Source of the DNA: Halorubrum rutilum
GTDB lineage: Archaea; Halobacteriota; Halobacteria; Halobacteriales; Haloferacaceae
Direction: 5' to 3'
Assembly: GCF_024494565.1 (NCBI RefSeq)
Contig: NZ_JANHDN010000012.1
Location: 31,047-95,046 of the forward strand
Length of the DNA stretch: 64,000 nucleotides
A model generated the notes under the pieces. It did no database searches, had not been told where the DNA came from, and saw only the letters and a list, made by a program, of their open reading frames with translations. Each line of letters starts with the position of its first letter. Within the stretch, counting starts at the first letter, position 1. The position numbers and the translations under genes are program-made. Below are positions 53,657 through 62,757 of the stretch, one piece after another.

Positions 53657-54478
53657 ATGAACGACTCGTCGACCGGAGACGCGACCGGCACCGGACGTCG
53701 TCGACTCCTCGCCGCGGGCGCGAGCGCCGCGGCCGTCGGCCTTGCCGGCTGTCTCGGGGCCCGCGACGGTCCGGTGCCGGAACCGACCGTGACGAGCGAC
53801 CGGATCGACGACGGCTGGCGGCTCCTCGACGAGTCGGAGAGCACGGTCTTCGAGCGGGCGTACGGGCCGGTGACGGTGCGCGCGCTCGAACACACGCTGA
53901 TCTACGAGGACGCCTCCGTCGCCGAGGCCCTCGCCGAGGCGCTCGACGCGAGCGGCTCGCCGGTCGTCTTCTTCGCGACCCGTCTCGACCTCCGGCCCGC
54001 GATCGACGGGCTGCCGGGCGGGGTCGGCCGCGACCGGGTGATGTCGGCGGTCGAGACGGCCGCGGTCGACGCGTTCCGCGCGCGGCTCCGGAACGCCGGG
54101 ATCGAAGACCTCCGGGAGGTCGACGAGGGGGTCACGACGGTGACGGGCGGCCACACCGCGACCGCGTGGCGCTTCGAGGGCGAGTTCGCGCTCGACGGCG
54201 AGGTCGCCCTCCCCGACGGCTCGACGACCGCGGTGGACGAGGCGACGGGCGTCAGGGCGCGGCTCGCCGTCTGGCACGACGGCACCGACGCCCTCGTGGC
54301 CGGCGGAGCGTTCCCGTCCGAGGCGATCACGGCCGTCATCGGCGACGCTCTCCCCGGCTCGATCGACGGCGAGACCGTCGTCGAATCGACGGCCGGCGCG
54401 GCGGCGGCGGACGCGCTGGCGACCGACCCGGCCGCGTTTGACGAGGAGGTCTCGGCGCTGATCGTCTCGGTGACGTAG
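53657..54478 (+). CDS. Tat-exported lipoprotein of unknown function
   Basis: 273 residues from the ATG at 53657. The twin-arginine signal GRRRLLAAGASAAAVGL is followed by the lipobox LAGC, so it is exported and lipid-anchored. The mature part is an alpha/beta domain with VFERAYGPVTVRALEHTLIYED, FFATRLDLRPAIDGLPG and GHTATAWRFEGEFALDG. No catalytic motif is recognised. It is divergent from the ABC operon and followed by hisA. Confidence 0.78.
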   Translation: MNDSSTGDATGTGRRRLLAAGASAAAVGLAGCLGARDGPVPEPTVTSDRIDDGWRLLDESESTVFERAYGPVTVRALEHTLIYEDASVAEALAEALDASGSPVVFFATRLDLRPAIDGLPGGVGRDRVMSAVETAAVDAFRARLRNAGIEDLREVDEGVTTVTGGHTATAWRFEGEFALDGEVALPDGSTTAVDEATGVRARLAVWHDGTDALVAGGAFPSEAITAVIGDALPGSIDGETVVESTAGAAAADALATDPAAFDEEVSALIVSVT

Positions 54479-54528
54479 CGCTCCTCGGAACCGACCCGTT
54501 TAATCCGCGCCCGCGACTCTCGGCGCGT

Positions 54529-55272
54529 ATGAGCGGCTTCCCCGAGTTCGAGGTGATCCCGGCGGTCGACGTCCAGGACGGCGAGGTCGTCCAGCTCGTC
54601 GGCGGCGAGCGCGGGACGGGCAAGCGGTACGGCGACCCGGTCGCGGCCGCCGAGCGCTGGATCGAGGCGGGCGCGGAGACGCTCCACCTCGTCGACCTCG
54701 ACGGCGCCTTCGAGGGCGAGCGCGTCAACGCCGACGCGATCGAGGCGGTGGTCGAGGCGGTCGGCGGGGACGGCGTCGGCCTCCAGCTCGGCGGCGGCAT
54801 CCGCACCGCCGAAGGCGCGCGCGACCTCCTCGACCTGGGACTCGACCGCGTCATCCTGGGCACCGCGGCGGTCGAGACGCCCGAGATCGTCGCCGAGATC
54901 GATGAGACGCACCCCGAGAGCGTCGTCGTCAGCCTCGACGCGAAGGGCGGCGAGGTCGTCGTCAGCGGGTGGACCGAGGGGACCGGGTTGGACCCCGCCG
55001 AGGCGGCGGTCCGGTACGAGGAACTGGGCGCGGGGGCCATCCTGTTCACGAACGTCGACGTCGAGGGGCAACTGGCGGGGATCGACCGCGAGGCGGTCGC
55101 GAGCGTCGCGGACGCCGTCGATATCCCCGTGGTCGCCTCCGGCGGCGTGGCGACCGTCGACGACGTGGTCGCGCTGAGAGAGGCCGGCGCGGCCGCGGTC
55201 GTCGTGGGGACCGCGCTGTACGAGGGCGCGTTCACGCTGCGAGAGGCCCAAGAAGCGGCGGACGAGCGGTAG
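54529..55272 (+). CDS. hisA: ProFAR isomerase (HisA)
   Basis: 247 residues of a TIM barrel. EVIPAVDVQDGEVVQLVGG at the N-terminus holds the catalytic aspartate, and LHLVDLDGAF, LQLGGGIRTAEGARDLL and the second catalytic aspartate region GGEVVVSGWTEG follow. IPVVASGGVATVDDV is the C-terminal phosphate site. It isomerises the fourth intermediate of histidine synthesis. A GTTTAATCC box lies about 27 nt before the ATG. Confidence 0.94.
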   Translation: MSGFPEFEVIPAVDVQDGEVVQLVGGERGTGKRYGDPVAAAERWIEAGAETLHLVDLDGAFEGERVNADAIEAVVEAVGGDGVGLQLGGGIRTAEGARDLLDLGLDRVILGTAAVETPEIVAEIDETHPESVVVSLDAKGGEVVVSGWTEGTGLDPAEAAVRYEELGAGAILFTNVDVEGQLAGIDREAVASVADAVDIPVVASGGVATVDDVVALREAGAAAVVVGTALYEGAFTLREAQEAADER

Positions 55273-55310
55273 GTCTCGGCGCGGGCGTCGGCGGTGTTCG
55301 GCTATAGATC

Positions 55311-55667
55311 GCCGGTGCGGTGAATACCGCCAAAGCCCCAGCCGCTCGGCGATACATGATCGACAGTGGACCGCCGGTGAACACCACCAAAGCCCCAGCC
55401 GCTCGGCGATACATGATCGACAGTGGACCGCCGGTGAACACCACCAAAGCCCCAGCCGCGAGGACTCGGTGCGGTCGCTGCGGTCCTCAGTCGCTCGCGG
55501 TGCTCGCTCCTTGCGGTCCTTACGTCCCGCGCCTTCGTCCTCGCGGCTGCCCCTTTGAGTCCCACCCCCGCGACCGTACCGCACCTCAAACCTCCCCAGC
55601 CTCGCCGCTCACGCCCTGTCGGGCGTTCGCGGCGTCCCTCGCGCGTGCTGCTCGCGCCGATCGCACG
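55311..55667 (+). repeat. structured intergenic repeat element, copy 9 (forward), with three 57-bp modules
   Basis: This fills the 481-bp gap between hisA and the phosphohexomutase gene. Three modules ending in CAAAGCCCCAGCC start at 55331, 55388 and 55445, exactly 57 bp apart, the first two nearly identical. Stem 1 is a perfect 13-bp pairing of 55453-55465 with 55537-55549. Stem 2 is GCCGC/GCGGC around ACGCCC/GGGCGT at 55604-55633, completely different in sequence from the other copies but still paired. Stem 3 is shortened. The last 86 bp of the gap show nothing further. Confidence 0.87.
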
Positions 55668-55753
55668 AATATCACCTTCCCGTGGCCGACTCGCCGCCGC
55701 AAGGTTCGCGAACGGCACCGGGCATTATTGTCCCGGCCGCCGACGTGGGCCAC

Positions 55754-57133
55754 ATGGAGCAGATTTCCTTCGGCACGGACGGCTGGCGGGCGACGCTCGA
55801 TACCTTCACCGACGAGCGCGTGCGGATCGTGGGACAGGCGGTCGCCGACCACCTCGACGCGGCGGGCCGCGACGAGCCGGTCGCGGTCGGCTACGACGCC
55901 CGCGAGACGTCGGAGGGGTTCGCCGAGAGCCTCGCCGAGGTGCTCGCCGGCAACGGCTTCGACGTCATCCTCCCCGAGCGCGACGCGCCGACGCCCGTGA
56001 TCGCGTACGCCATCGTCGACCGCGGGCTCGCCGGCGCCTGCATGGTCACGGCCTCGCACAACCCGCCCGAGTACAACGGCGTGAAGTTCATCCCGCACGA
56101 CGGCGCGCCCGCGCTCCCCGACGTCACCGAGGACATCGTGGACCGGCTCGCCGAGCCCGACCTCCTCCCCGAGGCCGAGCGCGGCGACGTCTCGCGGGTC
56201 GACCTCGTGAGCGCCCACGCCGACGCGGCCCGTGACCTCGTCGGCGCCGACCTCGACGGGCTCACGGTCGCGTACGACGCGATGCACGGGAGCGGGCGCG
56301 GCGTCACCGACGCCCTCCTCGAATCCGCGGGGGCCGAGGTCGTCCGCCTGCGCTGCGAGCGCGACGTGACGTTCGGCGGCGACTCCCCGGAGCCGTCGGC
56401 CGAGCACCTCGAAGAACTGGCAGAGCGCGTCACCGACCCCGAGAGCGACGTCGACCTCGGGATCGCCAACGACGGCGACGCCGACCGGATCGCGGTCGTC
56501 ACGCCCGAGCGCGGCGTGCTCGACGCGAACCTCTTCTACGCCGCCTGCTACGACCGCCTGCTGGAGGGCGACTCCGGGCCCGCGGTCCGGACCGTCTCGA
56601 CGACGTTCCTCGTCGACCGCATCGCCGAGGCGCACGGCGAGGCGGTGTACGAGACCCCGGTCGGGTTCAAGTGGGTCGCCGAGGCGATGGGCGAGCACGA
56701 CGCGCTGTTCGGCGGCGAGGAGTCCGGCGGGTTCACCCTCCGCGGCCACGTCAGGGAGAAGGACGGCGTGTTGATGTCGCTGCTCGCCGCGGGCACCCAC
56801 GCCGCGGAGCCGTTCGACGAGCGCGTGGACCGCCTGCTCGACGAGCACGGCCGCATCGCGGCCGGGAAGGTGTCGCTCGACTGCCCCGACGACCGGAAAG
56901 AAGGCGTCCTCGACGAGCTCGAAGACCACATCCCCGAGTCGGTGAACGGCTCCCCCGTCGCGAAGGTCGTCACGCTCGACGGGTTCAAGCTCCTCTTGGA
57001 GAACGGCTCGTGGCTGCTCGTGCGCCCCTCCGGAACCGAGCCGAAGCTGCGGGTGTACGCCGAGGCCGACTCCGAGGCGGCGGTCGACGACCTGCTCGCC
57101 GAGGGTCGCGAGACCGTCGAGCCGCTGATCTGA
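55754..57133 (+). CDS. phosphoglucomutase/phosphomannomutase family enzyme
   Basis: 459 residues from the ATG at 55754 (MEQISFGTDGWRATL). Motifs in order: VTASHNPPEYNGVKF with the phosphoserine loop near residue 100, the metal site IANDGDADRIAVV near 240, the sugar loop GGEESGGFTLRGHV near 320, and the phosphate-binding LVRPSGTEPKLRVYAE near 425. It interconverts 1- and 6-phosphohexoses (glucose, mannose or glucosamine type not decidable from motifs). Confidence 0.92.
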   Translation: MEQISFGTDGWRATLDTFTDERVRIVGQAVADHLDAAGRDEPVAVGYDARETSEGFAESLAEVLAGNGFDVILPERDAPTPVIAYAIVDRGLAGACMVTASHNPPEYNGVKFIPHDGAPALPDVTEDIVDRLAEPDLLPEAERGDVSRVDLVSAHADAARDLVGADLDGLTVAYDAMHGSGRGVTDALLESAGAEVVRLRCERDVTFGGDSPEPSAEHLEELAERVTDPESDVDLGIANDGDADRIAVVTPERGVLDANLFYAACYDRLLEGDSGPAVRTVSTTFLVDRIAEAHGEAVYETPVGFKWVAEAMGEHDALFGGEESGGFTLRGHVREKDGVLMSLLAAGTHAAEPFDERVDRLLDEHGRIAAGKVSLDCPDDRKEGVLDELEDHIPESVNGSPVAKVVTLDGFKLLLENGSWLLVRPSGTEPKLRVYAEADSEAAVDDLLAEGRETVEPLI

Positions 57134-57276
57134 TCGCCGACGTCCGCGGCGGTCGACGGCGACGCCCCGTGCGACGCTCGCGGTCGTCGTCGGCCGCCTC
57201 ATCCGGTCGGTTTGAGCGTTTCCGTGCCGGTCGGATCGGGTGCCTTTTTAGGTGATACCGCCCTAGCCGAACGTAT

Positions 57277-58020
57277 ATGTTCAAGGCCATCGTGGGCGCG
57301 TCGACGTTTCAGGACGCGCTCGATTCGGTGAGCGTGCTGGTCGACGAGTGTAAGATCCGCCTGAACGAGGAGGAGCTCTCGATCCGCGCCGTCGACCCCG
57401 CCAACGTGGGCATGGTCGACCTGACCCTCGAAGCCGCCGCGTTCGAGTCGTACGAGGCCGACGGCGGCGTCATCGGCGTCAACCTCGCCCGCCTGGAGGA
57501 CATCGCCGGGATGGCCAACTCCGGCGACCTGATCCACCTCGAACTCGACGAGGAGACCCGCAAGCTCCACATCGAGATCGACGGCCTCTCGTACACCCTC
57601 GCGCTCATCGACCCCGACTCCATCCGCCAGGAGCCGGACATCCCGGACCTCGACCTGGCCGCCGAGATCGTCGTCGAGGGCGCCCAGATCGACCGCGGGA
57701 TCAAGGCCGCCGACATGGTCTCCGACCACATCCGCCTGCGCGTCGACGAGGCCGACGAGGCGTTCTTCATCGAGGCCGAGGGCGACACCGACGACGTCGA
57801 CCTCGAGCTCACCCGCGAGGACCTCATCGCACTCACCGCCGGCCCCGCCGACTCGCTGTTCAGCCTCGACTACCTGAAGGACATGAACAAGGCGATCCCC
57901 GGCGACGCCGAGGTCACCATCGAGCTCGGCGAGGAGTTCCCGGTCAAGCTCCACTACGGGTTCGCGGAGGGGCTCGGACACGCAACGTATATGCTAGCCC
58001 CCCGCATTCAGAGCGACTAA
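57277..58020 (+). CDS. pcn: PCNA, DNA polymerase sliding clamp
   Basis: 247 residues, [18 protein letters not shown] to [10 protein letters not shown], the complete length of archaeal PCNA. Conserved parts are [36 protein letters not shown] and the interdomain [16 protein letters not shown]; the C-terminal LAPRI forms part of the partner-binding pocket. It forms a ring on DNA and holds polymerases and nucleases. The last codons (from about 57976) use TAT, CTA and ATT, codons that are rare in the rest of the gene; a homing endonuclease gene starts 1 nt after the stop. Confidence 0.95.
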   Translation: MFKAIVGASTFQDALDSVSVLVDECKIRLNEEELSIRAVDPANVGMVDLTLEAAAFESYEADGGVIGVNLARLEDIAGMANSGDLIHLELDEETRKLHIEIDGLSYTLALIDPDSIRQEPDIPDLDLAAEIVVEGAQIDRGIKAADMVSDHIRLRVDEADEAFFIEAEGDTDDVDLELTREDLIALTAGPADSLFSLDYLKDMNKAIPGDAEVTIELGEEFPVKLHYGFAEGLGHATYMLAPRIQSD

Positions 58021-58021
58021 A

Positions 58022-58768
58022 TTGCCTAGGGAGACGTGCCCAGAATGCGGCAAATCGTTCAAGCGGGTCGGTAGTCACTGGGCACGCGGAAGCTGTACTT
58101 ACCCTGAAATCCCCACATACCTTCGCGAGATGCTTATTGGCTGTTTCGTGGGTGATGGATCCGTCCCAAAGACGAACGACGGGTCTCACGGTCTGTTTCG
58201 TCTCCCGATGGTTAACAAGCAATTTTTGGAGTGGTTCGACCACGAAATGGGGATATTGAGTACTGGTGTCGTCCTAAAAAAGACGGCAGCGGAACTAGCA
58301 CGTAATAACCGTGAATCGGGGTTCAGTCCGAACGCCAAGGCCGAGAACTACCATGATATGTACACCGTCATATCGCGATCTCACCCGTTCATGCGGTCTC
58401 TTCGTCGATGGTACCGGTCCGGCGAGAAGCGGTTCCCAGAGAATCTATCGCTAACGCCACGGATCGCGAAGATGTGGTACGTCTGTGACGGATATCTTGA
58501 TGTTCAAAAGTACGGCGAGCCTAGATCCGCGATACGGATACGACACCGAGACGATCGTCAGGATTTTCTTTTAAATCTATTCGAGGAGGTTGGTCTCTCA
58601 CCGACGTACAGCCGCGAAACGATCCGCTTCGGCGTCGAAGAGACCCGTTCTTTCCTCAACTGGATAGGCAATCCGCCGCCCGGTTTCGAGTACAAGTGGG
58701 TACTTGACTCGCGAGAGCGCTACGATCGCCTGAAGGCACAGGCGTACGGCGAGGCGCGTGCCTTCTAA
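58022..58768 (+). CDS. free-standing LAGLIDADG-type homing endonuclease with N-terminal zinc finger
   Basis: 248 residues starting at TTG, 1 nt after the pcn stop and in a different frame, so not an intein. C6-C9-H19-C25 (TCPECGKSF ... HWARGSC) form a zinc finger that would help DNA binding. Two LAGLIDADG helices are visible at 34-48 (LREMLIGCFVGDGSV) and 147-161 (IAKMWYVCDGYLDV), with the acidic residues of GDG and DG as catalytic metal ligands. GC content is about 50%, far below the neighbours, a sign of recent entry. It likely spreads by cutting alleles of pcn lacking the insertion. Confidence 0.82.
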   Translation: MPRETCPECGKSFKRVGSHWARGSCTYPEIPTYLREMLIGCFVGDGSVPKTNDGSHGLFRLPMVNKQFLEWFDHEMGILSTGVVLKKTAAELARNNRESGFSPNAKAENYHDMYTVISRSHPFMRSLRRWYRSGEKRFPENLSLTPRIAKMWYVCDGYLDVQKYGEPRSAIRIRHRDDRQDFLLNLFEEVGLSPTYSRETIRFGVEETRSFLNWIGNPPPGFEYKWVLDSRERYDRLKAQAYGEARAF

Positions 58769-60619
58769 TCAGTCCACGACCGGAATCGACACCGTCACCT
58801 TCGTCCCTCGCGGCTCCCGATGGGCGTAGTCGACGTCGGCGCCGACCGCCGCCGCGCCCCACGCGACGACCCACAGCCCGAGCCCGGAGCCGTGTTCGAG
58901 CGCCGTCTCGCGCCCGGACTCGACGGTCTCGATCTCGTGGTCGGGGATCCCGGGGCCGTCGTCGCCGACGGTGAGGACGAATCGATCGGGCCCCTCGTCG
59001 CCCTCGCCTCCGCCCTCTCGTTCGAGCGTCACCCGGACCCACCGCCCGCCGTCGTCGCGCTCGACGCCCTCGCCGTCGTGGTGAACCAGGGCGTTCTCGA
59101 CGGTGTTGTCCACGACCGCGCGGAGCGCGTCCGCCCTGACGCGGGTGACCCAGTCCCGAGCGGTCCCGCCGTCCGCCGCCTCCGCGTCCCGCTCGACCTC
59201 CAGTTCGACGGTCGCGTCGGGCTCGCGGTCGCGCGCGTCGGCGACGGCGTTCTCGACGAGCTCGTCGACGGCGACCGCGTCCGCCTCGCCGTCGGTGAGG
59301 AGCGCCTCCACGGTGCCCGCCTTCTCGCCGAGCGCGGCCAGCGCGCCCGCCCGTCGCTCGATCGCGTCGGCCATCCGGGCCAACTCCGGGTCCTCCAGGC
59401 GGTCGGCGAGGAGCTCGCCGTAGCCGTGGACGACGCCGGCGTCGTTCCGCAGGTTGTGCCGGAGCACGCGGTTCAACACCTCCAGCTGCTGGCGGCGGCG
59501 CTCCCGCTCCGTCACGTCGGAGAGGACCACCGTGTAGCCGACGCGGGTCCCGCTGGGGTCGGTCAGCGGCGAGGTCGACACCGCGTACGTGCGCCGTCCC
59601 GCGCCGGACCCGGCGTCGACCGCGACCGTCTCGCGGGCGCCGGCGTCGGCTCCTCCCGTCCTCCCGCCCTGTTCCGCCTCGTCGCTCCCGTCCGTCTCGC
59701 TGTCGCCGCTCGCGCCGTCCCCCTCGTTCACGCCGATCGGGAGATCGAGGAACGCGTCGAGCGGGCGGTCGCGGGCGGTCTCGGCGTCGACGCCGAGCAG
59801 CGCCTCGGCCGCGGGGTTGAGCCGGACGACCCGCCCGTCGAGCGCGAGCGCGACGATGGGGTCGGCGAGGTCGTCGATGGCGGTGCGCTCCGCGGCGCGG
59901 CTGGTCGTCGGATTGCGGTCGAACATCTCCGCGCGGTTGAACGCGTAGGCGTCCATGAGCACGTGCGGGACGAACAGCAGGGGGGCGAGCTGGAGCTGCG
60001 GGACCGGTCCGAGCTCCAGCGCCCACGCGACCAGGGCGAACCCCGGCGGCAGCGAGCTCAGCGCGACCGCGGCGCTCTCCCGGCGGTACAGCGGGCCGTA
60101 GCTGAGCAGGGTGTCGACGAGGAGGAAGACGGCGCTGGCGACGAGCACGGTCTCGACGGCGACGACGAGGTACGCCCAGGGGCCGAACGCGTACGAGACG
60201 GTCGCGACGCCGAACGCGGGGTCGCTCTCGAAGCCGGTCCAGAACGCCCCGTGGAGCGGGTTCGTGGCGAGCAGCGCGGTCGAGAGGAGCCCGAAGCCGA
60301 CGACCGCCGCGAACAGGCGGCTCCGGACCACGTCGCTCCGGCCGGTGTACTCCAGCGCGAAGCCGAGGAAGGCGATCCCGGTCCATATCACGCCGAGCCA
60401 CATCCCCGCCTCCAGCGCGGCCCGGAGCGTCGGGTCCGCGACGAGCAGCCCGACCCCGTACGAACAGCACCACGTCGCCTGCGCGGCGAACACGCCGAGG
60501 AACCAGTCGACGCCGGGGCGCCCCCGATGCTCGCGGATCGCCCACGCGAGCCCGAGCGCCCCCGCCCCGCCGGCGAGCGAGCCGACGGCGGGCCACGCGG
60601 GGACGGGGTCGAGGACCAT
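58769..60619 (-). CDS. 7TM-PAS sensor histidine kinase
   Basis: 616 residues from the ATG at 60619. The N-terminal half (about 1-215) has seven hydrophobic helices of the histidine-kinase 7TM sensor type (WAIREHRGRPG, MWLGVIWTGIAFLGFALEY). A PAS domain follows (about 240-375; AIDDLADPIVALALDGRVV), with an acidic insert. The H-box is LRHNLRNDAGVVHGYGELL near 390. ATPase boxes: N-box VVDNTVENALVHHDGE, G1 VGDDGPGIPD and G2 GSGLGLWVVAWG. The long upstream frame is noise. No response regulator gene is adjacent. Confidence 0.9.
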   Translation of the reverse strand: MVLDPVPAWPAVGSLAGGAGALGLAWAIREHRGRPGVDWFLGVFAAQATWCCSYGVGLLVADPTLRAALEAGMWLGVIWTGIAFLGFALEYTGRSDVVRSRLFAAVVGFGLLSTALLATNPLHGAFWTGFESDPAFGVATVSYAFGPWAYLVVAVETVLVASAVFLLVDTLLSYGPLYRRESAAVALSSLPPGFALVAWALELGPVPQLQLAPLLFVPHVLMDAYAFNRAEMFDRNPTTSRAAERTAIDDLADPIVALALDGRVVRLNPAAEALLGVDAETARDRPLDAFLDLPIGVNEGDGASGDSETDGSDEAEQGGRTGGADAGARETVAVDAGSGAGRRTYAVSTSPLTDPSGTRVGYTVVLSDVTERERRRQQLEVLNRVLRHNLRNDAGVVHGYGELLADRLEDPELARMADAIERRAGALAALGEKAGTVEALLTDGEADAVAVDELVENAVADARDREPDATVELEVERDAEAADGGTARDWVTRVRADALRAVVDNTVENALVHHDGEGVERDDGGRWVRVTLEREGGGEGDEGPDRFVLTVGDDGPGIPDHEIETVESGRETALEHGSGLGLWVVAWGAAAVGADVDYAHREPRGTKVTVSIPVVD

Positions 60620-60693
60620 GCGTGGGTACGACGGCGACGCCGGGGGTAAAACTGTCGCGCGCCGGCGGTCGGGCCCCCTCGGCCCCGACCCGG

Positions 60694-62091
60694 TCACCCG
60701 GTCCGCCGTCCGAACGCCGCGGCGACGGGGACGAGGAGGAGCGCGCCGACGAGGAACGGGGACGCGACGGCGACCGTGTAGAGGACGGCCATCAGGGGCG
60801 GCCCCACGGTCCGACCGAGGCTCGACGCGCCCTGGGTCACTCCGAAGGCGGCCCCCTGTTCCGCGTCGCCGGCCGACGCGGAGACGAGCGTCGCCAGCGA
60901 GACGTTCACGAGGGCGTTCCCGAGCGAGAGCGCCGCGAGCGCGAGGAGCAGCGCCGCGAGCGGGAGCGTGAGCCACCCCGGGCCGCCGAGAGCGACGTCC
61001 CCGGCAACCCGATCGACGAGGCCGGTCGCGGGGATCGCGACGAGCGCGACGCCGAGCACGACCGACCCGGCCGCGACGAGCGTCCGCGACGGGACGACCC
61101 GCGAGAGCCGCCCGACGAGGACGCCCTGATTCACCGCGCCGAGGACGCCGACGTAGGTGAGCAGGAGCGCCGCGGCCGTCGCGTCGTAGCCGAACGCGTC
61201 CGCGACGAACGGGATGAACATCACCTGCACGCCCGCGAACGCGACGGCGACGACGAAGTACGCGACCGTCAGCGGCCGGAGCGTCACCGACGCGAGGGCG
61301 TCGCGGAACTGCCCGATCGCGGTCGTGCGGCGGGCGGTCTCGCTCGCGGGGCGGGTCCGCTTCGGCTCTTCGAGGAAGGCGAACCCGACGCCGACCGCGA
61401 GGAGGCTCATCCCCGCCGCCGCGAAGCTCGGCAGCGAGTACGCCGTCGCCGGGACGAACGCGGGCAGGAGGGCGTCGGCGCGGGCGACCACCGGATCGGC
61501 GGCGAGCAGCCCGCCGATCGCCGGGCCGAAGACGAAGCCGAGCGCGAACGACGCGCCGACGAGCCCGAGGGCGCCCGCCCGCCGGTCCCGGGGCGTGATG
61601 TCCGCGACGTACGCCTGCGCGGCGGCGATGTTCCCGCCCATCGCCCCGGCGAGCGTCCGGGAGGCGAACAGCGTCGCCAGCGCCGCGACGGGGCCGAAGC
61701 GCGCCCCCGCCGCCCCGGCGTAGCCGAACGTCACCCACGCGACGCCGGCGGTCGCGAGCGACGCGAGCAGGACGGGTCGGCGCCCGATCCGGTCCGAGAG
61801 CCGACCGAGCGTGGGCGCGGCGAGGAACTGCGCGAGCGAGTACGACGCCGCGAGCAGCCCGATGAAGGCGTCGCTGACGCCGAACGACCGGACGTAGAAG
61901 GGGAGGATCGGGATCACGATCCCGAAGCCGACGAGGTCGATGAACACGACGCCGATCACGACTGCGAGCGCGCGCCGGGGGTTGGCGACGGCGGGGGGTC
62001 GCTGCCCCTCGTCGCCGTCGGGGTCGGGGTCGGCGACGAGCGTACCGACCTCGTTCCCGCTCGCCGCCGCGCCGGCCTCCGGGTGTGTCAC
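60694..62091 (-). CDS. MFS drug exporter (TetA-like)
   Basis: 465 residues with 12 membrane segments after a soluble 40-residue N-terminus. MFS motif A appears as LGRLSDRIGRRPVLL near residue 100. Motif C-like glycines lie in LGLVGASFALGFVFGPAIGG, characteristic of exporters of the TetA/DHA1 group. The substrate is unknown; resistance function is only implied by family. It lies after the histidine kinase gene in the same direction with 74 bp between. Confidence 0.88.
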   Translation of the reverse strand: MTHPEAGAAASGNEVGTLVADPDPDGDEGQRPPAVANPRRALAVVIGVVFIDLVGFGIVIPILPFYVRSFGVSDAFIGLLAASYSLAQFLAAPTLGRLSDRIGRRPVLLASLATAGVAWVTFGYAGAAGARFGPVAALATLFASRTLAGAMGGNIAAAQAYVADITPRDRRAGALGLVGASFALGFVFGPAIGGLLAADPVVARADALLPAFVPATAYSLPSFAAAGMSLLAVGVGFAFLEEPKRTRPASETARRTTAIGQFRDALASVTLRPLTVAYFVVAVAFAGVQVMFIPFVADAFGYDATAAALLLTYVGVLGAVNQGVLVGRLSRVVPSRTLVAAGSVVLGVALVAIPATGLVDRVAGDVALGGPGWLTLPLAALLLALAALSLGNALVNVSLATLVSASAGDAEQGAAFGVTQGASSLGRTVGPPLMAVLYTVAVASPFLVGALLLVPVAAAFGRRTG

Positions 62092-62163
62092 GGTTGCGAG
62101 ACGCCGCGCGGAAACTTAAGCGGGCGGCCGCGGTACGTCGCCGCGGCCGGCGGCGACTCAGAG

Positions 62164-62757
62164 TTATAAATGCCGCTCGATGACGCGCTTCGCGGCCTGG
62201 CCCTTCTCCTTCCAGCCGTACCCCTCGTCGTACACGTGGCGCTTGGCGTCGACGAGCTCCTCGGGCGTCGACTCCTCGAAGCCGCCGCGGTCCCACGCGC
62301 CGGACTCGCGGAGCCACTCGACGACGTTCTCGCGGGTCTCGGGCCACGAGAGCCCGACCATCTCGTACCACGCGACCATCGCGAAGACGGCGTTGTCGTG
62401 ACAGCCGGGGACGGAGCCGTGCTCGTAGACGGTGCGCATGGGGTCGCGGGTCGGCTCCGAGACGAGCTCCTTGAACTCCGCGGCGGTGAGCAGCCGGAGG
62501 CGATCGCCCTCCTCGACGACGCGCTGTTCGCGCTCCAAGGCGTCGAGCGCGGCCTTGTGGAGCCCGCCCCACTCGCCGTGGACCGCCTCGCGGAGCGTGG
62601 ACTCGGCCATCCCGTCGGGCTCGGCGGTGAGGACGGTCAGCAGGTCCGTGTACGCCTTCTCGATGGTCGGCCAGCTCACGCCCTCGAAGTCGCAGTCGGC
62701 GTCGTGGAGGCTGTTGGTCGTCCGACAGCCGGGGCACGGGTAGCGGAACGTCGGCAC
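62164..62757 (-). CDS. conserved haloarchaeal protein with N-terminal zinc finger and winged-helix-like region
   Basis: 197 residues. [23 protein letters not shown] at the N-terminus supplies three cysteines and a histidine for zinc. A helical, winged-helix-like segment includes [13 protein letters not shown] and [20 protein letters not shown] longer C-terminal helical part follows with [22 protein letters not shown]. It is likely nucleic-acid-associated, but the family is not recognised. Confidence 0.75.
   Translation of the reverse strand: MPTFRYPCPGCRTTNSLHDADCDFEGVSWPTIEKAYTDLLTVLTAEPDGMAESTLREAVHGEWGGLHKAALDALEREQRVVEEGDRLRLLTAAEFKELVSEPTRDPMRTVYEHGSVPGCHDNAVFAMVAWYEMVGLSWPETRENVVEWLRESGAWDRGGFEESTPEELVDAKRHVYDEGYGWKEKGQAAKRVIERHL

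Noticed and set aside
55311..55465. CRISPR-like array (regular 57-bp spacing)
   Set aside because: Whole 57-bp units are repeated with no variable spacers, only three units exist, and no cas genes are near; the units are part of the repeat element.
57277..58768. Intein in pcn
   Set aside because: PCNA is complete and uninterrupted to its normal LAPRI end, and the endonuclease lies after the stop in another frame with no splicing-domain motifs.
58820..60649. Open frame of 609 codons opposite the histidine kinase
   Set aside because: No motif and biased shadow composition; the opposite strand has the full kinase.
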